DNA of 54,115 nucleotides. Source: a bacterium (GTDB taxonomy: Bacteria; Zixibacteria; MSB-5A5; WJJR01). The notes under the pieces were generated by a model. That model was not told where the DNA came from. It was given only the letters and a program-made list of their open reading frames with translations, and made no database searches. Shown here one piece after another: positions 9,293 to 18,495 of the stretch (within the stretch, counting starts at the first letter, position 1; the number at the start of each line of letters is the position of its first letter). The position numbers were made by a program, and so were the translations under genes. The stretch is from positions 75,848-129,962 of the forward strand of contig DATMBC010000017.1 of the NCBI GenBank assembly GCA_035559435.1. The letters are read 5' to 3'.

Positions 9293-9742
9293 TCAATCGG
9301 AATCCGGCAGCAGCGTGACCGGATCGCCGACACGGAGCGTGCCGCCGGAGACCACACGGGCCGTGACGCCGGCCTTCCAGCGCAGGGCGTCGCGTCCGCC
9401 GGGTCCGAGTTCCTGATTCATGCGCTCGCAGGGCGCGCAATAGCGCTCCACCGACAGCGTGATCTCGCCGAGACGGATGTGGTGTCCGATCATCTTGTTC
9501 AAGTCGATGCCGCGCACGACCACCTGGCGACGCGAGGCGCCCTCTGGAACCGGACGCCCAAGGAGGCGCGCGGCTTCCTGCAAGGCCTCCTCTTCGATCA
9601 GCGTCAGTTGCCGCCGCGGACTTTGGCCGGAGCGATAGTCTTCGGGAATGCCGTAATTGGCGCGCACTTCGACGGCATCGGCCTTGACGGCGCGGGCGCC
9701 GTCGGACCGGACATAATGAATCGAGACAACTTCAGCGGGCAT
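9293..9742 (-). CDS. MOSC-domain protein
   Basis: A 149-residue protein made almost entirely of a MOSC domain, related to the C-terminus of molybdenum cofactor sulfurases and to YiiM. Visible features are the EEALQEAARLLGRPVPEGASR segment split by a loop, the GIDLNKMIGHHIRLGEI block, and VERYCAPCERMNQELGPG, which carries the conserved Cys of the family. The sulfur or molybdopterin substrate is unknown. The start at 9742 has GGAAGG 6 nt upstream (an ATG at 9748 is also possible). It overlaps the 3' end of the M14 peptidase gene by 11 nt, so the two are co-translated although functionally unrelated in appearance. Confidence 0.82.
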   Translation of the reverse strand: MPAEVVSIHYVRSDGARAVKADAVEVRANYGIPEDYRSGQSPRRQLTLIEEEALQEAARLLGRPVPEGASRRQVVVRGIDLNKMIGHHIRLGEITLSVERYCAPCERMNQELGPGGRDALRWKAGVTARVVSGGTLRVGDPVTLLPDSD

Positions 9743-11525
9743 CGTCATCCTTCCAGGGGCTGGTGGCCGGGATGTCGCCGCGCAGTCGCGCGACGGGGTA
9801 CCAGTTGAGTCCGCCCTCGGCGAACCGCGAGCGCTTGTAGAAAAAATCGCGCTTGGCCTGCACGCTGCGGGCGAAGGTCGTGTCGGCGGCGACACGGGCA
9901 TCGAATGCGGCGCGGATCTGCGGATCGGCGGCGTAGAGCGAATCGGCCAGGGGATCGATCACATATCCCTCCGCGTATTCCTTCTGCTCCAGCACGGTGT
10001 TGAAAAAGCCCCAGCCGAGGAAGGAGTCCGGGGCCTCGGGCTCCAGCGCGTGCACCGCGACTTTGCCGGCGGGTTGACGGGGATCGATGACCACCGTGCC
10101 GGCGGGATAGCTCAGCGTCGTGTCGACGCGGCGCGCCTTGCAGGCGACACGAACATGCCCCTCGTTGGCCTCCTCCGCCCAGTCGGCGCTGTCGAGGTAG
10201 TACAGTTCGACCGGCAACGTTGCCGGCGCGGCGAGCGTGCGCATCGCAACGCCATGCCAGCGCAGGCGCTCGATCACGTCCGTCCATTCACGCGGGATCA
10301 GGTACGCGCGCGGAATCGCCACCTGGGCGCGCGGGCGGAAACTGGCAAAGTAGGGAACGGTGTCGATCTGCGGACGGCTGCGATCCCATCGGGTGAACCT
10401 CCCGCCGGTCACGTGGCCGGAATCCAGCGCCGACGAGTAGTTCCGCACGGCCACCATGGTCGATTCACCCGTCGGTTGGAAGGCAATGGGCACCGAATCC
10501 AGCACGCCGCCGATCAAGTCGGCGTCGGCGCGCGCGATCGCCTCCTTCAGACTGGCCGCCTCGCGGTTGAGCAGTTCGAGCACCGCGACCATCGCGGCGT
10601 GATTGCCCCGCACCCGCGGCTCATACTCCTTGAGCGAGTGCATTTCGATCAGCAGACCGGGACGGTTCCAGAGCGCGGTGTAGCCGGTTGAGAGGCGCGG
10701 AATATCGACATAGGTGCCGACCGCGCCATCGGTGCGGTTCCGCATCGGGAAGGCGTAGGGAAAGGGCGGGAAGCCCAGGTCGGCGCAGCGGGAATGAAAA
10801 TAGGGATCGAACTGCTCCCTGGTCCATTGGCGGATGGCGGCGGCGGCGTTGGGCTGCCACGGCATGGTGTAGTTGATCACATACTGCCAGTCGTGCCCGT
10901 CGGTCACATGATTGTCGATGAAGAAGTCGGGCATCCACGTCGTCCACAGTCTCAACCAAGCGCGCATTTCAAGCGCGTCGGCCTTCATGTAGTCACGGTT
11001 GAGATTGTAGCGCTGGGCGGTGACGCGAAAGCCTGCGTTCTCCGGGCCGTACTGATTGGCGCGGGTGTAACGGCTGTTGTTCTCATGGCCGTCGGGGTTG
11101 ATCATTGGGATGATCAACAGGATCACGTTGTCCAGAAGCGGCTCGCGCTCACGGGTCACGAGGATTTCGCGCAGGAGGATCATCGAGGCGTCCTTGCCGT
11201 CGATCTCGCCGGCATGGATGCCGTTTTGCACCAGCAAGATCACCTTGCCGGTCTTTTTCGCGTCGGCCGGGGTGAAGGCCCGGTCCTTTGAGACAATGAA
11301 ACAGTGCAGGTCACGCCCCTGCGGCGTCCGCCCGAAGACCGTCAGTTTCGCATAGGGCGAGGCCTTCTCGAGGCGGCGCAGGAAGTCGATGGTCTCGTCG
11401 TAGGTGGCGGTGATGCGGAAATCGTTCTGCTCGGTGACGGTGAGGAAGTCGTCGGCGGCGGTCGGAGACGCAATCACGGCCGACAGGATCAACGTGGCGA
11501 GGAATGACAGCAGGGCATGTCGCAT
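9732..11525 (-). CDS. exported M14-family zinc metallopeptidase
   Basis: A 597-residue exported carboxypeptidase-like enzyme. Residues 1-24 form a signal peptide (LLSFLATLILSAVIASPTAA). The zinc ligands are the HxxE of NGIHAGEIDGKDA (His104, Glu107), with a later His in the FFIDNHVTDGHDW region. The substrate-binding NPDGHENNSRYTRAN block is typical of M14. A C-terminal region of about 200 residues is less conserved. The start ATG at 11525 has GGAGG 7 nt upstream. The gene lies downstream of the tricorn-like protease on the same strand but is separated by a strong hairpin. Probably removes residues from peptides in the periplasm or outside the cell. Confidence 0.87.
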   Translation of the reverse strand: MRHALLSFLATLILSAVIASPTAADDFLTVTEQNDFRITATYDETIDFLRRLEKASPYAKLTVFGRTPQGRDLHCFIVSKDRAFTPADAKKTGKVILLVQNGIHAGEIDGKDASMILLREILVTREREPLLDNVILLIIPMINPDGHENNSRYTRANQYGPENAGFRVTAQRYNLNRDYMKADALEMRAWLRLWTTWMPDFFIDNHVTDGHDWQYVINYTMPWQPNAAAAIRQWTREQFDPYFHSRCADLGFPPFPYAFPMRNRTDGAVGTYVDIPRLSTGYTALWNRPGLLIEMHSLKEYEPRVRGNHAAMVAVLELLNREAASLKEAIARADADLIGGVLDSVPIAFQPTGESTMVAVRNYSSALDSGHVTGGRFTRWDRSRPQIDTVPYFASFRPRAQVAIPRAYLIPREWTDVIERLRWHGVAMRTLAAPATLPVELYYLDSADWAEEANEGHVRVACKARRVDTTLSYPAGTVVIDPRQPAGKVAVHALEPEAPDSFLGWGFFNTVLEQKEYAEGYVIDPLADSLYAADPQIRAAFDARVAADTTFARSVQAKRDFFYKRSRFAEGGLNWYPVARLRGDIPATSPWKDDDAR

Positions 11526-11603
11526 GAATGGTCCTCCCCCGGCACCGGGGCCGCCGCCGGGCGACACAAAGTAAAGAAATCCTCCCCTCGTTGCCAAACA
11601 AAT

Positions 11604-11630
11604 GGCCCGGCCCTCGTTGAGGGCCGGGCC
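11604..11630 (-). terminator. 12-bp perfect hairpin after the tricorn-like gene
   Basis: GGCCCGGCCCTC (11604-11615) pairs perfectly with GAGGGCCGGGCC (11619-11630) around a 3-nt loop. It lies 22 nt beyond the stop of the leftward tricorn-like gene and is followed on that strand by ATTTGTTTGG, a weak U-rich run. Probably an intrinsic or hairpin-dependent terminator separating that gene from the M14 peptidase gene. Confidence 0.7.
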
Positions 11631-11651
11631 GGTGGGAACGAGACGTAAGAC

Positions 11652-14600
11652 TTACCGCTTCTCGGGCGGGGTCGCTGGCGGCGGCGGCAATTGCTTGGGC
11701 GCCTCGGTGATCTGTTTCATGATCTCCTGCACCGCGCGGTCAATCTGCGGGTCGCCGCCCTTGTAGACGATCTCCGGCGGGTACTCGACCTCAATGTCGG
11801 GGTCAACACCGCGGTTCTCGATGATCCAATTGCGATCCAGGTCGTACTTGGCGAACTCGGGCGTGTTCATGTAGCCGCCGTCGGTGAAAGGACGATGTCC
11901 GCGAATGCCGACCACGCCGCCCCAGGTGCGTTTGCCGATCACCGGGCCGAGGCCGTACTTGCGGAAGTGGTATGGGAAGTTGTCGCCGTCGGAGGCCGAG
12001 TGCTCGTTGCACAGACAGGCGAGGTAGCCGTGGAAGACCGTGCCGGGATAGGTGGTCGGGCCATAGTTGCGCGATTTGCCCATCGCCGACAGCACACGGC
12101 GCAGACGCTCGATGATCAGCTGCGAGACGAACCCGCCGCCGTTCCAGCGCACGTCGATGATCATCCCTTCCTTGCGGATCTGCGGGAAGAACATGCTGGC
12201 AAACTGCTTGAGTCCCGGCGCGCCCATGTCGGGGATGTGCACGTAGCCGATCCGTCCGCCCGAGACCGAATCGGTGTAGCGCGCCTTGCGCGCAACCCAG
12301 TCGATGTAGCGCAGCTCTTCCTCGCTGCCAATGGTCTTCGGCTCGATCGTCCAACTGCCGGAGCCGTCGGGCGACTTGGACAGCGTCACCGAGACCGTCT
12401 GCCCGGCGCACTTTTCGGTGAGCGCATACGGATGCGTGTCGATGTAGAGCGGCTTGCCGTTGATGGCGATGATGTAGTCGCCGGCGGCGGCCTTGATGCC
12501 CGGCTCGGTGAGGGGCGAGCGGCGGTCATCGCGCCAGTTCTCGCCTTCGAGGATGCGGCCGATCCTGCAGCGGCGCGCGGCCGAGTCGACGACGAAGTTG
12601 ATGCCCAGAAGTCCGACTTCGTTGGCGCTCGGACGATAATAATCGCCGCCGCCGACGTAGGTGTGGCCCGTGGCCAGCTCGCCGATCATCTCGCCGAGCA
12701 CATAGGTGAGATCGAAGCGGTGCGTGACATGGTCGACCAGCGGGGCGTAGCGGTCATGCATCTTCTTCCAGTCGACCCCGTGCATCAGCGAATCGTAGAA
12801 GAAGTCGCGCTGGAGACGCCACCCTTCCTCAAAGATCTGCTTCCACTCGGCGCGCGGATCGAGGCGCATCTCAAGGTTGGACAGATCGAGGACATTGTCG
12901 CCGGTCTTGGCCTTCTCGCCGCCGGCATCGATGATCTCGTATTTCCCGTTCATCCGCACGATCATCGTCTTGCCGTCGGGAGTCAGATCGTAGCCATCCA
13001 GACCTTCGAGGAAGGCGTGGGACTTCTGGTCTTCCATGACGAAGACATGGAGGGTGGTCTTGGCGTCTTCGACCGGACCGTCGAGACCGCCCAGCCCGGT
13101 GGAGATGTAAAAGACACGCCCTTCGGCCGCGGCCAGCCCACCGTATTGCCCCGCGTCCACCGGCAGGCGCACATCGCGGTCGTAAAGCCCGTTCCAATCG
13201 ATCGTGACCGTCACGGGCTTGGCGGCGGCGCCGTCCTTGTCCTTTTTCTCCTCTTTGCCCGCGCCGGCGGCCTCATCCTTCTTCGGGGTGACCTCGTCAC
13301 TTTTCGGCGCAAACGGCGAGGGCGAACCCGCGGCGAGGATGAGCGCGTGAATCTCGGTCATCTTCTCGAGCACGAAGTTGAACTCGTAGTTGCCCAGCAT
13401 CGGGTTGAAGTGCCGGTTGGACAGGTAGTACAGGTACTTCCCCTGCGGATCCCAAGCCGGGTTGACGTCGTCGTAGTCGCCGGGCGTGACGACGCGATTC
13501 TTGTTCTCGGCCAGCGAGTAGACCCAGATCTGCGAGATGAAGTGCTCGTTGTTGTCGGAGTAGGCGATGAACTTCGAGTCGGGCGACCAGACATAATCGC
13601 GGATGTCGCCGCGTTGGCCCTGCACGATCATCGTCTTTGACTTGGTGGTGACGTCGATCCAGAACACCCGTCCGCTCTTGTCCGACCAGGCCAGTTTCTT
13701 CGAGTCCGGCGACCAGGACGGCTGGTATTTGTAACGGTCGCCATCGGTGGTCAGACGCACCGGCGGTTCGGACGAATTGACCTTCAGCAGGTAGAGCTCA
13801 TCCTCGCCGGAGGCGTCGGAGACATAGGCGATCCACTGGCCATTGGGCGAGAAGGTTGAGAACTTCTCATTGGCGCCGGGGGTGTTGGTGACATTGCGGG
13901 TGTTGCCGTGCTTGGCGGGCACAGTGAAGATCTCGCCGCGGGCGCCGAACATGGCGCGCTTGCCGTCGTAGGAGACGGTGTAATCCTGGATGCGATCCTT
14001 GACATTGATCCAGCGGTCGCGGGCGGGGAGGGCGTCGTCGCCCAACTGCACCGAGAGTTTGCGCGGCGTTCCGTTGGGCAGATCGAGGACATAGAGCCAG
14101 CCGCCGTTTTCAAAGACAATCGCGCCGGGCCCCATCGCCGGCCAGCGGACATCGTACTCGGTGAACTGCGTCACCTGGGTGGTCGATTTGTCGGCGGGGT
14201 CGAAGACGAACAGATTGAGCGTGCCGGTGCGGTCGGAGTTGAAGTAGATCTTCCCCGAGGCGTTGTCCCACATCGGCATGTTGTCGGTGCCTTCCCAGTC
14301 GGTCAGTTTCTCGGAGCGGGCGTTGACCAGATCGTAGATCCAGACATCCTGAGCGGTGCCGCCTTTGTAGCGCTTCCAGGTGCGGAAGTCGCGGAAGATC
14401 GGGCAATAGGCGATCTTGGTGCCGTCGCCGTTGAACGAGGCGAAGCCCCCGCGCGGCAGCGGAAGCTCGATTGGCAACCCTCCCTCGGGGCTGACCGTAT
14501 ACAGCTTGCCTTCCCAGACGCTGTGCGTCTCTTCGCGCGAGCGATAGAGGATGCGCTTGCCGTCGGGGGTCCAGTCCATCACGATGCTCTCCGGGCCCAT

Positions 14601-14942
14601 GCGCTCGGACGTGGAACGGATCGCGGGATGGTAGGTGAGGCGCCTGGGCTCACCGCCGCCGGCGTCGATCACGAACACATTCTGATCACCTTCGTACTCG
14701 CCCATAAAGGCAATCTTCTTGCCGTCGGGCGAAAAGCGCGGAAACAATTCGAGACCGTCGTGCGTGGTCAGACGGCGCGCCTGGCCGCCGTTGGCGGAAA
14801 CGATCCAGAGATCGCCCCCGTGGGAAAAAGCAATCTGGTCGCCATGAATGTCGGGGAAGCGCAGCAAGCGCGCGTCCTCGGCGGCGGCCAGCGCCGGGAG
14901 CAGCAACAACACTCCCAGCACGAATCCGATTCGCTGGAACAT
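11652..14942 (-). CDS. tricorn-like protease (S41 family) with beta-propeller and PDZ domains
   Basis: A 1096-residue exported protein. A signal peptide (IGFVLGVLLLLPALAAA) is followed by WD40/TolB-like propeller repeats to about residue 560, with recurring blocks such as FSPDGKKIAFMGEYEGD and WSPDSKFIAYSDN. A charged Lys/Glu/Ala linker follows near residue 570. Then come a core fold, a PDZ domain (GDYIIAINGKPL) and an S41 protease domain. RWNGGGFVSQLIIERL and NEHSASDGDNFPYHF, with the likely nucleophile Ser, match the tricorn core. The start at 14942 has GGAGGG 6 nt upstream. Family members degrade oligopeptides and, in archaea, hand products to aminopeptidases. Confidence 0.9.
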   Translation of the reverse strand: MFQRIGFVLGVLLLLPALAAAEDARLLRFPDIHGDQIAFSHGGDLWIVSANGGQARRLTTHDGLELFPRFSPDGKKIAFMGEYEGDQNVFVIDAGGGEPRRLTYHPAIRSTSERMGPESIVMDWTPDGKRILYRSREETHSVWEGKLYTVSPEGGLPIELPLPRGGFASFNGDGTKIAYCPIFRDFRTWKRYKGGTAQDVWIYDLVNARSEKLTDWEGTDNMPMWDNASGKIYFNSDRTGTLNLFVFDPADKSTTQVTQFTEYDVRWPAMGPGAIVFENGGWLYVLDLPNGTPRKLSVQLGDDALPARDRWINVKDRIQDYTVSYDGKRAMFGARGEIFTVPAKHGNTRNVTNTPGANEKFSTFSPNGQWIAYVSDASGEDELYLLKVNSSEPPVRLTTDGDRYKYQPSWSPDSKKLAWSDKSGRVFWIDVTTKSKTMIVQGQRGDIRDYVWSPDSKFIAYSDNNEHFISQIWVYSLAENKNRVVTPGDYDDVNPAWDPQGKYLYYLSNRHFNPMLGNYEFNFVLEKMTEIHALILAAGSPSPFAPKSDEVTPKKDEAAGAGKEEKKDKDGAAAKPVTVTIDWNGLYDRDVRLPVDAGQYGGLAAAEGRVFYISTGLGGLDGPVEDAKTTLHVFVMEDQKSHAFLEGLDGYDLTPDGKTMIVRMNGKYEIIDAGGEKAKTGDNVLDLSNLEMRLDPRAEWKQIFEEGWRLQRDFFYDSLMHGVDWKKMHDRYAPLVDHVTHRFDLTYVLGEMIGELATGHTYVGGGDYYRPSANEVGLLGINFVVDSAARRCRIGRILEGENWRDDRRSPLTEPGIKAAAGDYIIAINGKPLYIDTHPYALTEKCAGQTVSVTLSKSPDGSGSWTIEPKTIGSEEELRYIDWVARKARYTDSVSGGRIGYVHIPDMGAPGLKQFASMFFPQIRKEGMIIDVRWNGGGFVSQLIIERLRRVLSAMGKSRNYGPTTYPGTVFHGYLACLCNEHSASDGDNFPYHFRKYGLGPVIGKRTWGGVVGIRGHRPFTDGGYMNTPEFAKYDLDRNWIIENRGVDPDIEVEYPPEIVYKGGDPQIDRAVQEIMKQITEAPKQLPPPPATPPEKR

Positions 14943-15072
14943 GTAACCCTCCGCTCGAAGCATGTGGATAAGTCCGTACGCAGGTGTCCCGAAAAAAAGG
15001 GACGTTCAATCTAACGGGCGAGATCGCGTAAAGTTGTCTTTTTTTGCGCGGCAAGAGACGACGAGATCAGTC

Positions 15073-15101
15073 TTGATTGCTGGGCCGCGCGATGGTATCC
15101 T
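15073..15101 (+). promoter_or_regulatory. possible sigma-70 promoter for the nitrilase operon
   Basis: TTGATT (15073-15078), a 17-nt spacer and TATCCT (15096-15101) stand about 75 nt before the nitrilase ATG in the 234-nt divergent gap. This is a consensus resemblance only. The organism's promoter rules are unknown. Confidence 0.3.
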
Positions 15102-15176
15102 GTTATCCCGCCACACGGTGCGGCGCGTCGGGCACCGGCTACCACCGCCTGCGGGACCATCTGCCCCGTCGGGGCA

Positions 15177-15944
15177 ATGGCGCATACAATGATTCTGCGA
15201 ATCGCCTGCTTGTTCAACCGCGAAGGACTCGCGGCATTCGATCGCGAAAGCAAACCGGGAACGGTCGACATTCTCGTGCTGCCGGAGTTGTTTGACGGCG
15301 GCTACAAACGACTGGCCACCGAGCGCCGGCCGATGGACGATCTGGCCGGATTGACCGAGCAATTGGCGCGCCTGTCGGAGCGGCATGGGCTGACGTTGAT
15401 TGCGGGCACGGTCGCGATGCCGGGACATAACGGCAAAATGCTCAACGCATCGATGATCTTCTCGCGCGGCGAGCGGATCGCGACCGTGGCCAAGACCCAC
15501 CTGTTCCGTCCGCTGGCCGATGACCAATTCTTCGCGCCGGGGGAGCCGGCCGCGCCGCTGGCGTTGACCTGCAAGGGGCAGACCGTTCGCACCGGGATCA
15601 TCGTCTGCTACGATCTGCGCTTTCCGGAAATCGTTCGGCCATGGTTCAAAAGCGGGCTGGACCTCCTGGTGGTGCCGGCGCGCTGGCCGCGGGTGCGGGA
15701 TGATGCCTGGCAGCTGCTTTTGCGGGCGCGCGCGGTCGAAAATCAGTGCTTCACCGTCGGCATCAACGCGCGCGACGAGGAGGGCGGCGGCTCTTACGCC
15801 TTCGGGCCCGGCGGCGAAACGGCCTTTGAACTGGGCCCCTCGGTCCCCGATCCGTTATCCTGGCATGCGTTCCCGATCGATCTGAACGATATCGCGGCGA
15901 TCAAGGCGCGTCTGGACACGCGCCTTGATGCGCGGCTTCTTTAG
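15177..15944 (+). CDS. carbon-nitrogen hydrolase, omega-amidase-like
   Basis: A 255-residue nitrilase-superfamily amidase. The catalytic triad is visible: Glu37 in VLPELFDGG, Lys106 in AKTHLF, and Cys144 in VCYDLRFPE. The pattern and length resemble omega-amidase (Nit2/YafV), which hydrolyses alpha-ketoglutaramate or alpha-ketosuccinamate. The aminotransferase starts 15 nt downstream on the same strand, which fits the glutamine transaminase/omega-amidase pathway used in methionine salvage. Start choice: the ATG at 15177, with MILRIACLF at 15189 as a near alternative. No lipid or membrane signal is present, so it is cytoplasmic. Confidence 0.85.
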   Translation: MAHTMILRIACLFNREGLAAFDRESKPGTVDILVLPELFDGGYKRLATERRPMDDLAGLTEQLARLSERHGLTLIAGTVAMPGHNGKMLNASMIFSRGERIATVAKTHLFRPLADDQFFAPGEPAAPLALTCKGQTVRTGIIVCYDLRFPEIVRPWFKSGLDLLVVPARWPRVRDDAWQLLLRARAVENQCFTVGINARDEEGGGSYAFGPGGETAFELGPSVPDPLSWHAFPIDLNDIAAIKARLDTRLDARLL

Positions 15945-15958
15945 AAAGCGAGCAATCG

Positions 15959-17257
15959 ATGGATTCCCTGACGACCGGCAGTGCCCGGCCGAAGGCGGCG
16001 GAGACGCGCGCGGCGGACCACGAGCACGTCTACGATTCGGTCACGCTCTCGCGCATTGTCGAGATTCGCGACGCGCTGATCGACAAGCAGAATCGCGGCG
16101 AGAAGGTCTACCGCATGGAATCGGGGACGCCGTCCTACCCGATCTTCCCCGAGGTCGCCGAAGCGATGATCCGCGCCATTCGCGACAACAAGACCTACTA
16201 CACCGAGGCCACCGGCATCCGTCCCTTGCGCGCGAAAATCTGCGAGAAGCTGGCGCGCAAGAACGGAATCGTGCACGACCTGAACGAGGAGACGGTCTTC
16301 ACCGGCCAGGGCGCGATGGGCGTGTTGTATTGCGTCCTCACCTCGGCGCTGGGACGTGACGAGACCGTGCTGTTGCCGTCGCCGGTCTGGGAATCGATGA
16401 TCCATGTGGCGCGCCTCTCCGGCGCGCGTCTGGTCGAGGTCCCGACGCGCGAGGAACTGGGATTCAACTGGCGGATGGACGAATTCGCCGCCGCGGTCGA
16501 GACCCATCGGCCGCGCGCGGTGATCATCGTCAACCCCGGCAACCCCACCGGCGGCATCTTTCCCAAGGGGGATGTCGCGGCGCTGTTTGAACTGGTCCGC
16601 CGTCATCGCTTCTTTGTGATCGAGGATCTCGCCTACGAGGATCTGGTCTATGATCCCGACTATGTCATCCTCACGCAGCAGGCGCACGCCACCAACGATC
16701 CGGACATCTACCGGCGGTTCATCCCGATCTTCTCGATGAGCAAGTCGCAGAATTTTTCCGGACTGCGCATCGGCTACACCCACCTGATCGACCCGCAGAT
16801 GATCGAGCGCTACCGCAAGGCGCTGTTGTACACCACCAACGGCGTCAACTCCGTCGCGCAGTGGGGCGCGGTGGAGGCTCTCGACGCCCGGCACGATGGC
16901 CGTTTGCGCGACATGGCCGCCAGCTACAAGGCGCGCGGCGACGCGTTGCAGGAGGGATTGGTACGGGCGGGCGTGTTCAATTTCACCTTGAAGCCAAAGG
17001 GCGCCTTCTACTGGTATCCTCACATCAACCGCGAAGCGTTGATCGAGCAGGCGCGCGGACGATTCACCGTTCCGCCGGCCTCCGACCCGCTGCCGCTCGG
17101 CGAGTGGATGTCGCAGCACATCCTGCGGCACGGGATCGGCAGCGTCGCCGGCCACCACTTCGGCGCCTGCACATCAGACTATATCCGCTTTGCCTACACC
17201 TGTTCATTGGATGACTGCCGCGAGGCGGGGCAGCGTCTGGCGGAGTTGTTTGGTTGA
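15959..17257 (+). CDS. class I/II PLP-dependent aminotransferase
   Basis: A 432-residue fold-type I aminotransferase. It shows the N-terminal ESGTPSYPIFPEV block, TYYTEATGIRPLRAKI, the VNPGNPTGGIF motif, IEDLAYEDLVYDPDY with the PLP-contacting Asp/Tyr, and the PLP lysine Lys262 in SMSKSQNFSGLRIGYTH. The C-terminal IRFAYTCS holds the carboxylate-binding Arg. A GAAAGCGAG stretch precedes the ATG. The close downstream position behind the omega-amidase-like gene suggests a glutamine- or asparagine-dependent transaminase whose omega-amide product the neighbour hydrolyses. The amino acceptor is not predictable. Confidence 0.88.
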   Translation: MDSLTTGSARPKAAETRAADHEHVYDSVTLSRIVEIRDALIDKQNRGEKVYRMESGTPSYPIFPEVAEAMIRAIRDNKTYYTEATGIRPLRAKICEKLARKNGIVHDLNEETVFTGQGAMGVLYCVLTSALGRDETVLLPSPVWESMIHVARLSGARLVEVPTREELGFNWRMDEFAAAVETHRPRAVIIVNPGNPTGGIFPKGDVAALFELVRRHRFFVIEDLAYEDLVYDPDYVILTQQAHATNDPDIYRRFIPIFSMSKSQNFSGLRIGYTHLIDPQMIERYRKALLYTTNGVNSVAQWGAVEALDARHDGRLRDMAASYKARGDALQEGLVRAGVFNFTLKPKGAFYWYPHINREALIEQARGRFTVPPASDPLPLGEWMSQHILRHGIGSVAGHHFGACTSDYIRFAYTCSLDDCREAGQRLAELFG

Positions 17258-17271
17258 ACGGAGCGTACGTC

Positions 17272-17595
17272 ATGAGCGCGATTGCCGTCATTTACGCCGT
17301 GCGTCCCCATCCGGGACAGAAGGAACAAGTCCGCGGGCTGTTCGAGCGCCATGTCCCGACTCTGCGTTCGCTGGGGCTGGTCACCGAGCGTCCGGCGCTG
17401 CTGCTCTGGTCGGCCACGGACGGCGTGTTCATCGAGTCATTCGAGTGGACATCGGTGGAGCACTCGCGGCGGGCTGAAGCGGAGCCGGCGGTGCAGGAAA
17501 TCTGGGGCGCTTTCGCCCGTCACGGCGAGTTTGTGCCGCTGGCGTCGCTCTCTGAAACCGCCCGCACCTTCGCGCATTTCGAGCCGGTTGCATGA
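17272..17595 (+). CDS. small ABM/Dabb-like alpha-beta barrel protein
   Basis: A 107-residue cytoplasmic protein. It begins AIAVIYAVRPHPGQKEQVRGLF and ends in a helix-rich tail, with pattern and length suggestive of a ferredoxin-like antibiotic-biosynthesis-monooxygenase/dimeric barrel fold. No catalytic assignment is possible. The ATG at 17272 has CGGAG 9 nt upstream and fits better than the in-frame TTG at 17254. The stop overlaps the next gene (ATGA). Confidence 0.6.
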   Translation: MSAIAVIYAVRPHPGQKEQVRGLFERHVPTLRSLGLVTERPALLLWSATDGVFIESFEWTSVEHSRRAEAEPAVQEIWGAFARHGEFVPLASLSETARTFAHFEPVA

Positions 17596-18056
17596 ATCGT
17601 TCCTCCTACCAGCCTCGCCCCATCCGCTTTCTCGATCTCTGGACAGTGGCGGGGTGGCGTCTGAAGGCCTACGGCATCAGCTATAAGCGTCCGCAACCGC
17701 GTCCGGCGCTGGTCGAGGCCGCTCGGCAGTCGGTCACACGGCGTCTGATCGGGGAACCGACAGGCCAGCAACATTATAATGTCGGCTTTGTCGGCATCCA
17801 TGATGGCCGTGGCGAGAACCAGGTGTTCCTCGATTTGTGGATCAATGAGAATGAGCTGCTGCACTGGTACCAGGTCTCGCCGGTCGACAAGCCCGGGTCG
17901 CTGCGCGACGCGCCGGCAGATCACAATTCGGTCTGTGTGTGGGACCTGATGGTGCAATGCCATGAACGACAGGCATGGATCGATTGCGTCCTGTCCAATC
18001 CCCGCGGCCCCGATGTCGACGCTTACTTGTCGCGTCAACTGAACACTGAAGTATGA
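17592..18056 (+). CDS. conserved-looking protein of unknown function
   Basis: A 154-residue soluble protein that I do not recognise. It begins MNRSSYQPRPIRFLDLW and contains QQHYNVGFVGIHDGRG, LWINENELLHWYQVSP and a Trp/Cys-containing SVCVWDLMVQCHERQAW. There is no signal peptide or membrane segment. The ATG overlaps the upstream stop as ATGA, so translation is coupled to the ABM-like gene. Codon use matches its neighbours. The position between the ABM-like and VOC-like genes suggests one small metabolic operon. Confidence 0.7.
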   Translation: MNRSSYQPRPIRFLDLWTVAGWRLKAYGISYKRPQPRPALVEAARQSVTRRLIGEPTGQQHYNVGFVGIHDGRGENQVFLDLWINENELLHWYQVSPVDKPGSLRDAPADHNSVCVWDLMVQCHERQAWIDCVLSNPRGPDVDAYLSRQLNTEV

Positions 18057-18099
18057 TATTGCCGGCGGCGCCTGTGCATCCGCCGGAGAGGAGAGCCAC

Positions 18100-18480
18100 A
18101 TGGCCGCAACACTTGGATATGACGGCGGATTGACCTGCAGTTTGGATGTCGCCGACCTCGACCTCGCCGTGCGCTGGTACGAGGATGTGCTCGGCTTCAA
18201 GCTGCTCTACAGGATCGATGAAATGGGCTGGTGCGAGCTGGAAAGCCCGGTGGCGCGTGTGAATGTGGGCTTAAACCGGGTCGACCGCATGCCGGCCGGC
18301 GGCGGCAACGCCACGCTCGTCTTCGGCGTCCTGGACATCGATCGCGCCCGCCGGGAACTGGAAGCGCGCCAGGTCCGTTTTGACGGAGAGACCCGGACCT
18401 ACGAGGGCATGGTCCGGTTGGCGACGTTCCATGACCCCGACGGCAACACGCTGATGATTTACCAGAGTCTGAGCGAGTGA
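18100..18480 (+). CDS. VOC-family (glyoxalase/bleomycin-resistance fold) protein
   Basis: A 126-residue vicinal-oxygen-chelate protein. It shows the family's SLDVADLDLAVRWYEDVLGFKL opening in two pieces, the CELESPVARVNVGL strand and the C-terminal FHDPDGNTLMIYQSL motif with the metal-ligand region. Such proteins include dioxygenases, isomerases and thiol transferases; which one this is cannot be told. GGAGAGGAGAG precedes the ATG. Confidence 0.83.
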   Translation: MAATLGYDGGLTCSLDVADLDLAVRWYEDVLGFKLLYRIDEMGWCELESPVARVNVGLNRVDRMPAGGGNATLVFGVLDIDRARRELEARQVRFDGETRTYEGMVRLATFHDPDGNTLMIYQSLSE

Positions 18481-18495
18481 CACCGGGAGGTTTCC

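Noticed and set aside
11691-13640. Long rightward open frame over the tricorn-like gene
   Set aside because: Antisense to a well-supported protease; low-complexity shadow composition.
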